Positions 15,730 to 23,992 of a DNA stretch of 31,905 nucleotides are shown here, one piece after another. The translations under genes and the position numbers were made by a program. Origin of the DNA: JBLNDG01 sp050261415 (GTDB lineage Bacteria; Bacillota; Clostridia; Lutisporales; Lutisporaceae); NCBI GenBank assembly GCA_050261415.1, contig JBLNDG010000162.1, positions 1-31,905 on the forward strand. The letters are read 5' to 3'. The notes under the pieces were generated by a model. The model saw only the letters and a list, made by a program, of their open reading frames with translations. It was not told the DNA's origin and ran no database searches. Position 1 is the first letter of the stretch. Each line of letters starts with the position of its first letter.

Positions 15730-17094
15730 TTACTCCTGGGTTTGTCCCTGCTGATGTTTGGCGTCCAAATGCTTTAATTCTACTATAAGAAAAATTCCTG
15801 TTATTATCGACGAGGTTAGATCCGAAAACGGTCCGGCCATAAGCAGTCCATCCAGTCCAAAAAATCTTGGAAATATAAGCAGTGCCGGAATAAGTAGCAA
15901 TACCTGCCTTGAAAGGCTCAGGAAAGCCGCATGCTTTGGCTTGCCGACTGCCTGAAAGTAGTTTGCCGAAACAATTTGAAACCCGATAATCGGAAGGAAT
16001 ATCAAAAATATTTTTAGAGCTCTCGAACCGAAATTAATCAGCTCAACGTCTTTTCTACTGAATAAAGCGACCAGCTGGGCCGGAAAAACTCTTGTTGCGA
16101 GAAAACCTATGCATACAACGATTGTTGCAGCCATGACAGCCAGCTTCAAGGCTTTTTTCACCCTGTCAAACTTAAGTGCACCATAGTTGTATCCTATAAT
16201 AGGCTGCGCGCCTTGGTTTATTCCAAAAATTGGCATCAATATCAGCATTGTGATGCTTGATACTATACCCATCCCAGAAACTGCAATATCACCACCATAT
16301 ATATTCAGGCTCTTGTTCATAATCGCGTTTAAAAGGCTTGCTGCCAGCTGCATTAAAAACGGGGCAGCCCCCAGTGTAACAATTTTTGTTACTATCGGCA
16401 AACGAAGCTTCATATTTTTCACGTGTATCTTTAAGGTGCTTTTACCTCCAAGAAAATGGTACATAACCCATATCGCCGATACCACCTGTGAAAGAACAGT
16501 AGCTATAGCCGCACCGCTAACACCCCATCCAAATATAAAAATGAAAACAGGGTCCAATACAGTATTAAGGAATGCTCCTATCAGCATAGTAAGCATAGCT
16601 ATCCTCGGATTTCCTTCAGCCCTTATAAAGTTATTCATACCAAAGCCCAATGTCTGTGCAACCGTTCCCCAGAGTATAACCCTCATATATTCTTTTGAGT
16701 ATGGGAGTACGGCTTCACTGGCACCAAAGGATCTTAGCAGAGGGTCCAGAAAAATCATGCCTATTATGGTTATAACCGCTGATATTACTACCAATAGTAC
16801 AATTGCATTTCCTACGATGAGTTCAGCTTCCTGCTTTCTCTGTTCTCCGAGCCTGATTGAAACCAAGGAATTTGCTCCAATTCCTATTAACATTCCAAAT
16901 GCCATGATTACCAGCATAATAGGGAACCCTACAGTAATACCCGCAATTCCTAAAGGGCCGACACCATTTCCAATGAATATACGGTCTACCACATTATATA
17001 AAGCATTAACCAGCATACCAATAATTGCAGGTATTGAAAACTTCAACAAGAGCTTTGATACTTTTTCTTCTCCCAACTGTTTTGATCGATCCAT
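15730..17094 (-). CDS. MATE-family multidrug efflux transporter
   Basis: A 454-residue membrane protein with about 12 hydrophobic segments arranged as two six-helix halves, as in MATE (NorM/DinF-like) cation-coupled exporters. Family features include the start KLLLKFSIPAIIGMLVNALYN with VDRIFIGNG, GNPRIAMLTMLIGAFLNTVLDP in the first half, and GINQGAQPIIGYNYGA opening the second half. GGAG sits 7 bases before the ATG at 17094 and a good promoter lies upstream, so it is transcribed alone. The charged C-terminal tail is short. Substrate and coupling ion (Na+ or H+) cannot be told from sequence. Confidence 0.93.
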   Translation of the reverse strand: MDRSKQLGEEKVSKLLLKFSIPAIIGMLVNALYNVVDRIFIGNGVGPLGIAGITVGFPIMLVIMAFGMLIGIGANSLVSIRLGEQRKQEAELIVGNAIVLLVVISAVITIIGMIFLDPLLRSFGASEAVLPYSKEYMRVILWGTVAQTLGFGMNNFIRAEGNPRIAMLTMLIGAFLNTVLDPVFIFIFGWGVSGAAIATVLSQVVSAIWVMYHFLGGKSTLKIHVKNMKLRLPIVTKIVTLGAAPFLMQLAASLLNAIMNKSLNIYGGDIAVSGMGIVSSITMLILMPIFGINQGAQPIIGYNYGALKFDRVKKALKLAVMAATIVVCIGFLATRVFPAQLVALFSRKDVELINFGSRALKIFLIFLPIIGFQIVSANYFQAVGKPKHAAFLSLSRQVLLLIPALLIFPRFFGLDGLLMAGPFSDLTSSIITGIFLIVELKHLDAKHQQGQTQE

Positions 17095-17165
17095 ACATTA
17101 TCTCCTCTTCTGGCTAAATCAAATAAATCACATCTGTATCTTTTCCTTTTTTGGTCAATATAACT

Positions 17166-17194
17166 ATAATACTAACCATAATCCAAAAAATCAA
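17166..17194 (-). promoter_or_regulatory. Promoter of the MATE gene
   Basis: On the minus strand TTGATT (17189-17194), a 17-base spacer and TATTAT (17166-17171) lie 71 bases before the start codon. Confidence 0.6.
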
Positions 17195-17241
17195 GTAAAA
17201 CCTGCTGCTTATATACAACACTTATTATTATACTTAACAGC

Positions 17242-17273
17242 AAAAAAACTGGGTACCTCAACCAGACCCAGTT
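17242..17273 (-). terminator. Terminator of the acetamidase/formamidase gene
   Basis: Arms AACTGGGT (17247-17254) and ACCCAGTT (17266-17273) are followed on the minus strand by seven T residues. The hairpin starts 14 bases after the stop at 17288. Confidence 0.85.
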
Positions 17274-17287
17274 CTTCACCATTTTTA

Positions 17288-18187
17288 TCAGGTTAGCTTG
17301 CAGCCATACTTTTCAAGAATAAAGAGCGGAAGCTCCACTCTACAGGTCATCAGTGGGTCAACAATCTGGCATACCCGCAATTCGCCAGCAAGAGAGATGA
17401 GCATTGCAGCGTCTTGGGAATCCAGCCTTGTATTCTCTACTAATAAATGATGCATGTTTACGGTGGCCTGCTCTGCTGCTTCACCCAACGTCTTGCATGA
17501 TGCCAGAGTGCTTATGCAGCCTCCCTGTACCACTATTGGTAGCGGATATTTTTCACCTTTTACAACAGTAACCCTTAAGGTTACTTCCCCGCTCGTCTCC
17601 ACACCACAGCCTCCGGCTTCCCCGTCTGCCATCAACTCATGCAAGTCTCCAAGGGCTAACAGTCCACCCTTTACAAATACCGGAAGATATAAAACAGCAC
17701 CTTTAATTATCCTTTTACAGTCCATATTTCCACCGTGTGAATCAGGAGCTGTAGTTCTAATACTTCCTTCAGCAGGCGCAACACCAATTACTCCAATCAT
17801 AGGCTCAACAGAAAGCCTTATTCTATCGTTAAAAACCGCTTCACCATTTTGTATCGGGATTATTTTTGCTCTTTTTTCCTCCAGCAAAGCTCCCAGTACA
17901 TCCTCACCCGGCCTTACAGTCATTACCCCCCAATCTCTGGTTTTTATATCAATTATCTCAATTCTCAGCATGTCCCCCGGTTCTGCTTCGTTGATATACA
18001 ATGGGCCTGTAGCAGGATTGGTGAACTCTCTTTTTACCGATTCCAACTTCGTATCCTCTGATTGTATCTGCCCATTAAAGCAGTCAACAGTTTCAAAGAC
18101 CACCAATTCTCCCGATTCTATACTCTCCACCGGTTTATTGTCCCCTGACATGTAGAACACGGTATTTGCCCTGGTTATCCTTTTCAT
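17288..18187 (-). CDS. Acetamidase/formamidase family protein
   Basis: About 299 residues of the FmdA/AmdA family, which hydrolyse short amides such as formamide or acetamide to ammonia and the acid. Family blocks seen are GPLYINEAEPGDMLRIEI, the core PDSHGGNMDCK with conserved Asp, His and Cys, YLPVFVKGGLLALGDLHELM, DGEAGGCGVETSGEVTLRV, and the closing LRVCQIVDPLMTCRVELP. ATG at 18187 has GAGG 8 bases before it; the alternative at 18193 is almost on the ribosome binding site. Its promoter overlaps the terminator of the exported M20 gene upstream, so it is a separate unit. The natural amide is not known. Confidence 0.92.
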   Translation of the reverse strand: MKRITRANTVFYMSGDNKPVESIESGELVVFETVDCFNGQIQSEDTKLESVKREFTNPATGPLYINEAEPGDMLRIEIIDIKTRDWGVMTVRPGEDVLGALLEEKRAKIIPIQNGEAVFNDRIRLSVEPMIGVIGVAPAEGSIRTTAPDSHGGNMDCKRIIKGAVLYLPVFVKGGLLALGDLHELMADGEAGGCGVETSGEVTLRVTVVKGEKYPLPIVVQGGCISTLASCKTLGEAAEQATVNMHHLLVENTRLDSQDAAMLISLAGELRVCQIVDPLMTCRVELPLFILEKYGCKLT

Positions 18188-18229
18188 ATCCATACCTCGC
18201 TTTCCCCACTAGATAACTTCCATATTCTT

Positions 18230-18257
18230 ATTATAGTGCTATTATAAAAACAGGCAA
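18230..18257 (-). promoter_or_regulatory. Promoter of the acetamidase gene, overlapping the upstream terminator
   Basis: On the minus strand TTGCCT (18252-18257), a 16-base spacer and perfect TATAAT (18230-18235). The -35 box lies inside the distal arm of the terminator at 18249-18280. Confidence 0.55.
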
Positions 18258-18280
18258 GAGATATTTTCCCTCGCCAGTTT
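18249..18280 (-). terminator. Probable terminator of the exported M20 gene
   Basis: Imperfect arms (AACAGGCAAGAG 18249-18260; CTCGCCAGTTT 18270-18280) followed by five T residues on the minus strand, starting 12 bases after the stop at 18293. Confidence 0.6.
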
Positions 18281-18292
18281 CTATTTTAGTCT

Positions 18293-19990
18293 TTATTCCA
18301 TTTTCATAGGAGGTCCGTCATACCAAACAGGTGTCTGGTATTTTTCAGACATTTTTGCCCTGTACTTAGCCATTTGTCCTGCCAGGAATCCTAGCGGAGG
18401 AGCTACCGGCTTCCCTTCCGGTACAAAGAATTTGTTGTTGGCAGGGTCGTAGACATACTTGCCTGACCTGTCAAACAGGTAGGGTAGATAAGAAACGAAA
18501 TTGCCGTTTGCATCATAATTGTAGCTGTATTTCTTTTTCATCTCGTTAAATTCTGCTTTTATGTCATCAAGTTTCTTCTTGTCTGTCATTAATTCTATAG
18601 CACTTGCTGCCATGACCTTGGCACCGGCAATAATGCCTTTGTGTGCGACCGTTGTACCGGTAATTGCAGAAAGTGACCAATGGTGGCTGCTCACCCCCGG
18701 TGCACCTGAAGGGAAATTCAGTGAAGACAAGGGAACAACCAAAGATACTTCTCCTATATCTGAAGAACCTCCGCCTGTAAATACAGCAAGTGGTCCGCTT
18801 GGCTTCTTCGGAAGTTTGGAATTGTCATAGAGTCCTACCGGCTCAGAACCTACAGACTTTTGAACTGCTTTTACCATGTTCTGCTCTTCCTGTGTCCACT
18901 CAGGATAACCAACCTTGTTTATATTCTCAATCAGTACATTTGCTACACCTTCGTTGCGGTAGCACTGGTGAATTGCTGTATATGGTGTAACCTCCATAGT
19001 GGTTCCTGTTGCCAAAGCTGCTGCCTTAGCACAGTCCAGCACTTTGTCAAAATCTTCCTTGATTCTTTGATCTGTATTCCTTACATAGTACCATGTAGTT
19101 GCCCTGTCAGGAACGACATTAGGTGCCTCACCGCCTTCGGTAGTTACATGGTGCATCCTGTAAGTATACATGAGATGCTCCCGCAGGAATTCCGTACTTA
19201 TGTTCATTAACTGTACTGCGTCCAGAGCGCTTTTGCCGTCCCAAGGCGCCCCTGCCGAATGTGCAGTTCTGCCATAAAAGGTTACTGAGAAGGACCATTC
19301 TGTATTGCTGCTTACTCCGTAGGAGGCTCCGAAGTTACCACCCCCATGGTTGTCTATAACAACGTCCACCCCTTTGAAGAGATCTGCATAAACCATGAAC
19401 GGACGGCTTATAACGGTCTCTTCTGCCGGGCTGCCGAACATCTTTATTGTACCTGTAAATTTTCCTTCTTCCATTGCTTTTTTAACAGCTACTACCGTAG
19501 CTGCTGCTGCAGTACCCATAGTGTTGTGCGTGCATCCATGACCAGGGGCAAGTGCTCCATCCACTTCAGTAACCGGTGTATGATCCGGATTTCCTGCCTC
19601 CTGGGAGAGCATCGGCAGTGAGTCCAGTTCTCCAAGGACTCCTACCACCGGCCCGTCACCATTGGTGTATGTAGCAACAAATGCAGTAGGCATTCCTGCT
19701 ACTCCCTTTTCAACCTTGAAGCCCTCTTTTTCAAGATAGTTGATTAAAAGTGCCGATGTGTTGTATTCCTCCAAACCAAGTTCAGCGTAGGACCAGATTG
19801 CATCGCTGATTTCAGCCACTTTCTTTTGTACATCGGAGTCATCCAGGAAATCGACCGCTATCTGCTGATTCTTGTCAAACCCTTTCTTCTGCTCTTCAGC
19901 AAAGCTGTTCATTGGTAATACCAGCGACAGAATCAGCACCGCTGCCAAGAAAGTAATGCTGCTTATATGCTTTTTGTTAGGTCTGAACAT
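18293..19990 (-). CDS. Exported M20-family amidohydrolase, AbgB-like
   Basis: About 565 residues. An N-terminal Sec signal (ISSITFLAAVLILSLVLPMNSFA) precedes an M20 metallopeptidase domain resembling AbgB, the B subunit of p-aminobenzoyl-glutamate hydrolase. Metal-site motifs are GVLGELDSLPM, GHGCTHNTMGTAAAA and GSPAEETV. The dimerisation domain contains FYGRTAHSAGAPWDGKSALDA. SSDIGEVS and SSHHWSLSAITGT lie near the end of the catalytic domain. AbgB proteins are normally cytoplasmic and shorter (about 480 residues); here there is a signal and an extra C-terminal tail. A GTG at 19996 abuts the GGGGGGA ribosome binding site, so ATG at 19990 is preferred. No AbgA or AbgT partner is present, so the substrate is open. 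Confidence 0.88.
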   Translation of the reverse strand: MFRPNKKHISSITFLAAVLILSLVLPMNSFAEEQKKGFDKNQQIAVDFLDDSDVQKKVAEISDAIWSYAELGLEEYNTSALLINYLEKEGFKVEKGVAGMPTAFVATYTNGDGPVVGVLGELDSLPMLSQEAGNPDHTPVTEVDGALAPGHGCTHNTMGTAAAATVVAVKKAMEEGKFTGTIKMFGSPAEETVISRPFMVYADLFKGVDVVIDNHGGGNFGASYGVSSNTEWSFSVTFYGRTAHSAGAPWDGKSALDAVQLMNISTEFLREHLMYTYRMHHVTTEGGEAPNVVPDRATTWYYVRNTDQRIKEDFDKVLDCAKAAALATGTTMEVTPYTAIHQCYRNEGVANVLIENINKVGYPEWTQEEQNMVKAVQKSVGSEPVGLYDNSKLPKKPSGPLAVFTGGGSSDIGEVSLVVPLSSLNFPSGAPGVSSHHWSLSAITGTTVAHKGIIAGAKVMAASAIELMTDKKKLDDIKAEFNEMKKKYSYNYDANGNFVSYLPYLFDRSGKYVYDPANNKFFVPEGKPVAPPLGFLAGQMAKYRAKMSEKYQTPVWYDGPPMKME

Positions 19991-19999
19991 TTCCACTCC

Positions 20000-20165
20000 C
20001 CCCTATAATAATTTGATTAAAGGCCCAGCAAACTGTATACATGCAATGACCTTCGATACAATTATATAGGCAAGCTTCTGTTTTTATTCCATAGTCCAAT
20101 CAATGATATAACTAAAAAACTACTTATTTTTAAACGCATAAATACCTGGAACAGGTAAAAAATAA
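20000..20165. other. Intergenic stretch upstream of the M20 gene and the BFD remnant
   Basis: No gene is seen. On the minus strand it holds the ribosome binding site of the M20 gene, and a weak promoter candidate TTGCTG/TTATAG that lies too close to that site to be convincing. The part from 20062 to 20165 is A/T-rich and shows no recognisable motif. Confidence 0.35.
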
Positions 20166-20330
20166 TGCAGAAACCGGCAGTTGTTGAAGGGAGGACTTCG
20201 TAAAGAATCCATCCGTAATGGCTCCAAAACTCCGGAAGATATCCAACGGGCAACCGGGGCAGGCTCCGGAAGCTGCGGGGGCAGGAGGCGCAGTCCAAGA
20301 ATTGAGGAATTGCTTAAGGGAAGCAGATAA
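20166..20330 (+). pseudogene. Remnant of a BFD-type [2Fe-2S] domain
   Basis: A 54-codon plus-strand frame, opened by a stop at 20163 and ended by TAA at 20328, contains ESIRNGSKTPEDIQRATGAG, then SGSCGGRR and IEELLKGSR. This closely follows the Fer2_BFD domain of bacterioferritin-associated ferredoxin and of several amine or opine oxidoreductases (AIxxGxxTxxxIxxxTGAGxxxCxGRxC). The expected fourth Cys is Arg (CGGRRR), and the N-terminal C-x-C appears as a single C. There is no start codon with a ribosome binding site. It is more G+C-rich than its surroundings. Best read as the leftover C-terminus of a lost flavin or iron-sulfur oxidoreductase gene. A tiny live protein is possible but unlikely. 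Confidence 0.6.
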
Positions 20331-20343
20331 ACATGCAAACCGT

Positions 20344-21885
20344 CTAATAGTATATATCGGAGAATTCAATGTTTATTTTGTCAACATGCCGGTCTCCTTC
20401 AGCATATATTTTTTCCTGCATGATACTTTCCTCTTCTTCTATTACGGTATCAGGTATTTCAATAATAAATTCACTACCCATGCCCGGCTCGCTTTTTAGA
20501 GAAATAGTTCCGTTATGCATTTCTACAAGAGATTTTACGATAGATAAGCCTATACCGCTGCCCTCTCTGTTTCTCGTCGAAGTCTTATCTACCTGTACAA
20601 ACTTTTCAAATACAGAATCTTTCTTTTCAGCAGGTATGCCTATTCCCGTATCTTTTACACTAATTATTATCTTATGGCTTTCTTCATATATATTTACATA
20701 TATGTGTCCGCCCTTTTGTGTAAACTTGACTGCATTTGAAAGCAGATTAAGTATTATCCTTTCAACCTTATCAGGGTCGCATGCAACCACCTTTTCTTCA
20801 ATCTCAGTATCAAAGGTTAATTCGATATCCCTGTCCTCAATATACTTTGCAACGGAAATGCAGATATCCTCAACAACTTTTACTATATCCCAGTTCTTTA
20901 AGTCAACATGAAAATACCCTGCATCTATTTTGGTAATATCAATCAGGTTGTTAATCAGGCGCACCAGCCTATAGCTGTTCTGCTTTATCATATGCATATA
21001 CTGATTGATCTCTTTGTTATTTTCCAGGCCAGCATTCTTCTGCAGGTTGTATCTCAGCATCTGTTCGGCAGAAAATATTACATTAAGAGGGGTTCTAAGC
21101 TCGTGTGATATATTGGCAAAAAAATCTGTCCTCAGCTTTTCGTATTCTATTGTCTCATTAAGCTCACTGGTACGTTTTTTCAGCATATCCTCAGTTATCT
21201 TGTACAAACCGTCCAGTTGTTCATTTTTCTTCTGTATATCCTTATTGCCGATATAGTTTTTTACATAAGCTGTATAATTGATACGGGATACCATCAATGC
21301 TACCGCTGTCAGCAGAGAAGAGAAAAAAATTACCTCTATCAAATAGCTTATATCGTTCAAAACGATTATTGACCTGGTAGTATAAATGAAATAAGGAAGA
21401 AGGTATATCAGGCGCCGTTCATTGGGGGACAAAATAATCAGAGAAGCTATGCAAAACATTGCAATAATATAGGCGTATGGTTGTTGATGTATCATTATAT
21501 TAGCGATTCCTATCAGTGAACATATAACCAGTACAATGGCATTAACAATTATATGAAACGCTTTCGTAAAAACAATATTCCAATCTTTATGCTTTTCCTT
21601 TATATGGTCGAAAATTATAACTGTCAAAGACACAAGCAGCAGTAGTACATGGATTGTAGAGAAAGGTATAAAGATATGCCGGTTCCACCCTAGTATTTTG
21701 GATACGAAAGTGTCCAGGCAAAATAGGCCTATAACAACTACCATAAGAACATATGACAGGATTTTTTCCCGATATGCATTTATTCGAATGAGTTCCTGAA
21801 GCAGTTCGTTCTTATATTCATGCGGAATACAGACGGGACTTGCCAGAAGTATGTCATTCTTAGATTCCAGCTTGGGAATTACCAT
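20344..21885 (-). CDS. Membrane-bound sensor histidine kinase
   Basis: 513 residues. An N-terminal cytoplasmic stretch is followed by six or so membrane helices (about residues 43-215), similar in layout to MASE-like or 7TM-like sensor regions but not assignable. A coiled linker (KNEQLDGLYKITEDMLKKRT) leads to the kinase core. The H-box is FFANISHELRTPLNVIFSAE (about 250-270), the N-box ILNLLSNAVKFTQKGG, G1 VKDTGIGIP and G2 REGSGIGLSIVKSLVE; all catalytic motifs are intact. About 35 residues follow the ATPase domain. No response regulator gene is adjacent, so it is an orphan kinase. It is divergent from a diguanylate cyclase gene. AAAAGGTG precedes the ATG. Confidence 0.93.
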   Translation of the reverse strand: MVIPKLESKNDILLASPVCIPHEYKNELLQELIRINAYREKILSYVLMVVVIGLFCLDTFVSKILGWNRHIFIPFSTIHVLLLLVSLTVIIFDHIKEKHKDWNIVFTKAFHIIVNAIVLVICSLIGIANIMIHQQPYAYIIAMFCIASLIILSPNERRLIYLLPYFIYTTRSIIVLNDISYLIEVIFFSSLLTAVALMVSRINYTAYVKNYIGNKDIQKKNEQLDGLYKITEDMLKKRTSELNETIEYEKLRTDFFANISHELRTPLNVIFSAEQMLRYNLQKNAGLENNKEINQYMHMIKQNSYRLVRLINNLIDITKIDAGYFHVDLKNWDIVKVVEDICISVAKYIEDRDIELTFDTEIEEKVVACDPDKVERIILNLLSNAVKFTQKGGHIYVNIYEESHKIIISVKDTGIGIPAEKKDSVFEKFVQVDKTSTRNREGSGIGLSIVKSLVEMHNGTISLKSEPGMGSEFIIEIPDTVIEEEESIMQEKIYAEGDRHVDKINIEFSDIYY

Positions 21886-21941
21886 ATTATCACCTTTTAC
21901 TATGAAGAAATACTATCTATGGCTTCGCCCTGAATCAGCAA

Positions 21942-21970
21942 ATCCTATAAATGTAATAAATGTATTTCAA
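21942..21970 (-). promoter_or_regulatory. Promoter candidate for the histidine kinase gene
   Basis: On the minus strand TTGAAA (21965-21970), a 17-base spacer and TAGGAT (21942-21947) lie 57 bases before the start codon. The -10 box is weak. Confidence 0.4.
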
Positions 21971-22077
21971 TACTAATTCATTTTTTCCTGCTGACTTTTA
22001 GCTGCAAATAAAATATTTTTATTTTATGCCCGGTGCTATCGATTAAGGCTATATAGATCCGGCTGCACCCCATAATA

Positions 22078-22106
22078 TTGAACAGTATTTGTTACTGTGT
22101 TAATAT
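22078..22106 (+). promoter_or_regulatory. Promoter of the diguanylate cyclase gene with an internal palindrome
   Basis: TTGAAC (22078-22083), a 17-base spacer and TAATAT (22101-22106) lie 70 bases before the start codon. A perfect inverted repeat ACAGTA-N5-TACTGT (22082-22098) fills the spacer, a classic repressor position. Confidence 0.55.
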
Positions 22107-22175
22107 ATGATTATGAAATAAAACAGGCGTTTTCATACTAATACTCACCATATTTAGAGTTAGGAGAGTATTCAC

Positions 22176-23180
22176 ATGCTTGATAATTCATCAACTCCAA
22201 GGGCAGGAAAAGATAAAAAGCAAGAGCCCTCCTCATTTAATGAAAAACTCATACTTGACACAATAATCGAATGTTCGCAGGACACAATATATTTTAAAGA
22301 TTTGAATTCACGCTTTATTTTTGTTAGTCTTGCCCAAGCTTTGAGGTTAAACCTAAGCAATCCATCCGAAGCTATAGGAAAGACTGATTTTGACTTTTTC
22401 CCGGAAGAGCATGCAAAAAAAGCATTTGAAGATGAGCAATGGATTATAAAGACCTCTACTCCTGTTTTAAACAAAATTGAGGAACTTACCTGGCCAACCG
22501 GAGAAACGTCATGGGTATCCGCATCCAAGTATCCTTTATATGATCACAACGGCAAGATAATCGGAACCTGGGGAATATCAAGGGATATAACCGCACAGAG
22601 GCTTACAGAGGAAGAACTCGAAAGAGTAAATGCCCAACTGAAAGAGGCAAATAAAAACCTTGAACTGTTATCCTCAATTGACTCACTTTCAGGACTTTTT
22701 AATCAAAGGTGCTTTTATGAAACCATACAGGAGGTATTTAATGAATATAAAAGCAACCGGGAAAAAGGACAGAGCTGCACATTGTCAATCTGTATTTTTG
22801 ATATAGATTTATTCAAAAACATAAATGATTCCTATGGTCATCTTACCGGGGACAATATAATAAGACATATCGGCAGTCTTCTTAAAAAACATATAAGATG
22901 TACGGATACGGCATACCGCTATGGCGGTGATGAATTTATAATATTATTCCATGACACTGATTTGAACACAGCTGCAAAAATAGTTGAAGCCCTGAGAAAA
23001 TCCATAATGAGCACAGGCTTCCTTCATAACGGCAGTGATGTACATATTACCATAAGTGCAGGAGTTTCTTCCCTTGATGAGGCAGCTGATATAAATGATT
23101 TGATTGAGAAGGCCGACAGGAGGTTGTACTTCTCTAAAGAAAACGGGCGGAACAGAGTGACTTCCAATAAAAAAACCTGA
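22176..23180 (+). CDS. PAS-GGDEF diguanylate cyclase
   Basis: 334 residues, no membrane segment. A PAS domain (about 25-140; SQDTIYFKDLNSRFIFVS, IGKTDFDFFP, PLYDHNGKIIGTWGISRDIT) is followed by a short coiled coil (ERVNAQLKEANKNLELLS) and a GGDEF domain (about 170-330). Catalytic FDIDLFKNINDSYGHLTGD and RYGGDEF (about 248-254) are canonical, so synthesis of c-di-GMP from two GTP is expected. The inhibitory I-site RxxD is intact as RCTD, five residues before GGDEF, implying product feedback. The PAS fold with DF-DFFP is a common small-ligand or redox sensing type; the signal is unknown. GGAG lies about 11 bases before the ATG. Divergent from the orphan histidine kinase. Confidence 0.94.
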   Translation: MLDNSSTPRAGKDKKQEPSSFNEKLILDTIIECSQDTIYFKDLNSRFIFVSLAQALRLNLSNPSEAIGKTDFDFFPEEHAKKAFEDEQWIIKTSTPVLNKIEELTWPTGETSWVSASKYPLYDHNGKIIGTWGISRDITAQRLTEEELERVNAQLKEANKNLELLSSIDSLSGLFNQRCFYETIQEVFNEYKSNREKGQSCTLSICIFDIDLFKNINDSYGHLTGDNIIRHIGSLLKKHIRCTDTAYRYGGDEFIILFHDTDLNTAAKIVEALRKSIMSTGFLHNGSDVHITISAGVSSLDEAADINDLIEKADRRLYFSKENGRNRVTSNKKT

Positions 23181-23209
23181 GAAGCAGTATAATTGCTTCT
23201 CAGGTTTTT
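23171..23209. terminator. Bidirectional terminator containing the diguanylate cyclase stop codon
   Basis: Perfect 16-bp arms (23171-23186 and 23194-23209, core CCTGAGAAGCA) with a 7-base loop and a T run. The TGA stop (23178-23180) is inside the left arm. The convergent leftward gene stops at 23222 and likely shares it. Confidence 0.92.
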
Positions 23210-23221
23210 ATTTTATATGTA

Positions 23222-23968
23222 TTATTCTGCAGGAATTGTAACCTCAACACGGTTTGCATAAGCTTTCTTGAGTGCGCCTATGAAATCGCCATGCGCGTCA
23301 CTAATACTCATAGTTGCTCCTGATACTACATCAGCGAGTACTTTCTTCTCTGCATCTGTGAGTTTAGCATATTTAGCCTGATCTTCCGGCTTTGTTGAAG
23401 TAACCTTCAAAGGACGATGGTTAGCATCTGTATTTTTTTCGACCCATGCTTCAATTTCATCTATTGTTTTGCCTTTGAAGAAATTCTGATAGAAGTTAAC
23501 CTGTTTGTACCAGTCATTTTTCGGGTTCATACCGTAGTTGTCGCCACGTTCACGCTTTGTCTGCCAAGCATTTACTTCTGCAGCTATGCTTTCGTTGGTG
23601 TTGAAGGAAATACCGGATACTTTTTCAGTTTTGTGGTCAGTTACATTATAACCCTGGGTTCCCGGCCATCCGGAGAAGTGAGGCATGCTTGCGCCGTCAT
23701 AGTTCGGTGTGCTTACTTCAATGGCGTCAAAATACACGTTGAGTATTCTTCCGTCCTTATCGAAGGTAGCATTTGCTGTTAATGTAGTGAATGAGTAAAC
23801 CTGAACGTTTTCTGAGTCCTTACCTGGTCCGACACGGAAATTTGTTAACTGTCCCATACCTTCGTAGACTTTAACAGTCTTTGGCTGCGCCGGTGCACTT
23901 GCATAAGCCGCTAAGGAAAGAACCAGTACAAGCACTAAAATAACTGAAATCACTTTGTATTTTTTCAT
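23222..23968 (-). CDS. Secreted FMN-binding-like protein
   Basis: 248 residues with a Sec signal (VISVILVLVLVLSLAAYASA). The C-terminal part holds VVSGATMSISDAHGDFIGAL, close to the S-G-A-T-x-(S/T) motif at which FMN is covalently attached in NqrC/RnfG and FMN_bind proteins. The rest (GMGQLTNFRVGPG, ATFDKDGRILNVYFDAIEVS) resembles clostridial exported FMN_bind or pheromone-precursor-type lipoproteins, but no lipobox Cys is seen. A role in extracellular electron transfer is possible but inferred. No ApbE flavin transferase gene is in the window. AGGAGGGG precedes the ATG and a strong promoter lies upstream. Single-gene unit. Confidence 0.75.
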   Translation of the reverse strand: MKKYKVISVILVLVLVLSLAAYASAPAQPKTVKVYEGMGQLTNFRVGPGKDSENVQVYSFTTLTANATFDKDGRILNVYFDAIEVSTPNYDGASMPHFSGWPGTQGYNVTDHKTEKVSGISFNTNESIAAEVNAWQTKRERGDNYGMNPKNDWYKQVNFYQNFFKGKTIDEIEAWVEKNTDANHRPLKVTSTKPEDQAKYAKLTDAEKKVLADVVSGATMSISDAHGDFIGALKKAYANRVEVTIPAE

Positions 23969-23992
23969 AGTACCCCTCCTGAATTTTTATTT

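Noticed and set aside
16187..17296. 369-codon plus-strand frame opposite the MATE gene
   Set aside because: Shadow of a membrane protein: hydrophobic codons read in antisense give an Ile/Pro/Ser-rich product with no recognised domain.
20218..20499. 93-codon plus-strand frame beginning MAPKLRKISNG
   Set aside because: It overlaps the BFD-like frame in another register and runs antisense into the histidine kinase 3' end. The BFD register gives a recognisable family match, while this one gives none.
22032..22069. GGTGC/GCACC-closed structure upstream of the diguanylate cyclase, considered as a riboswitch
   Set aside because: It does not match the conserved bases of c-di-GMP, cobalamin or other riboswitches I can recall, and it lies upstream of the promoter, so it would not be transcribed with the gene.
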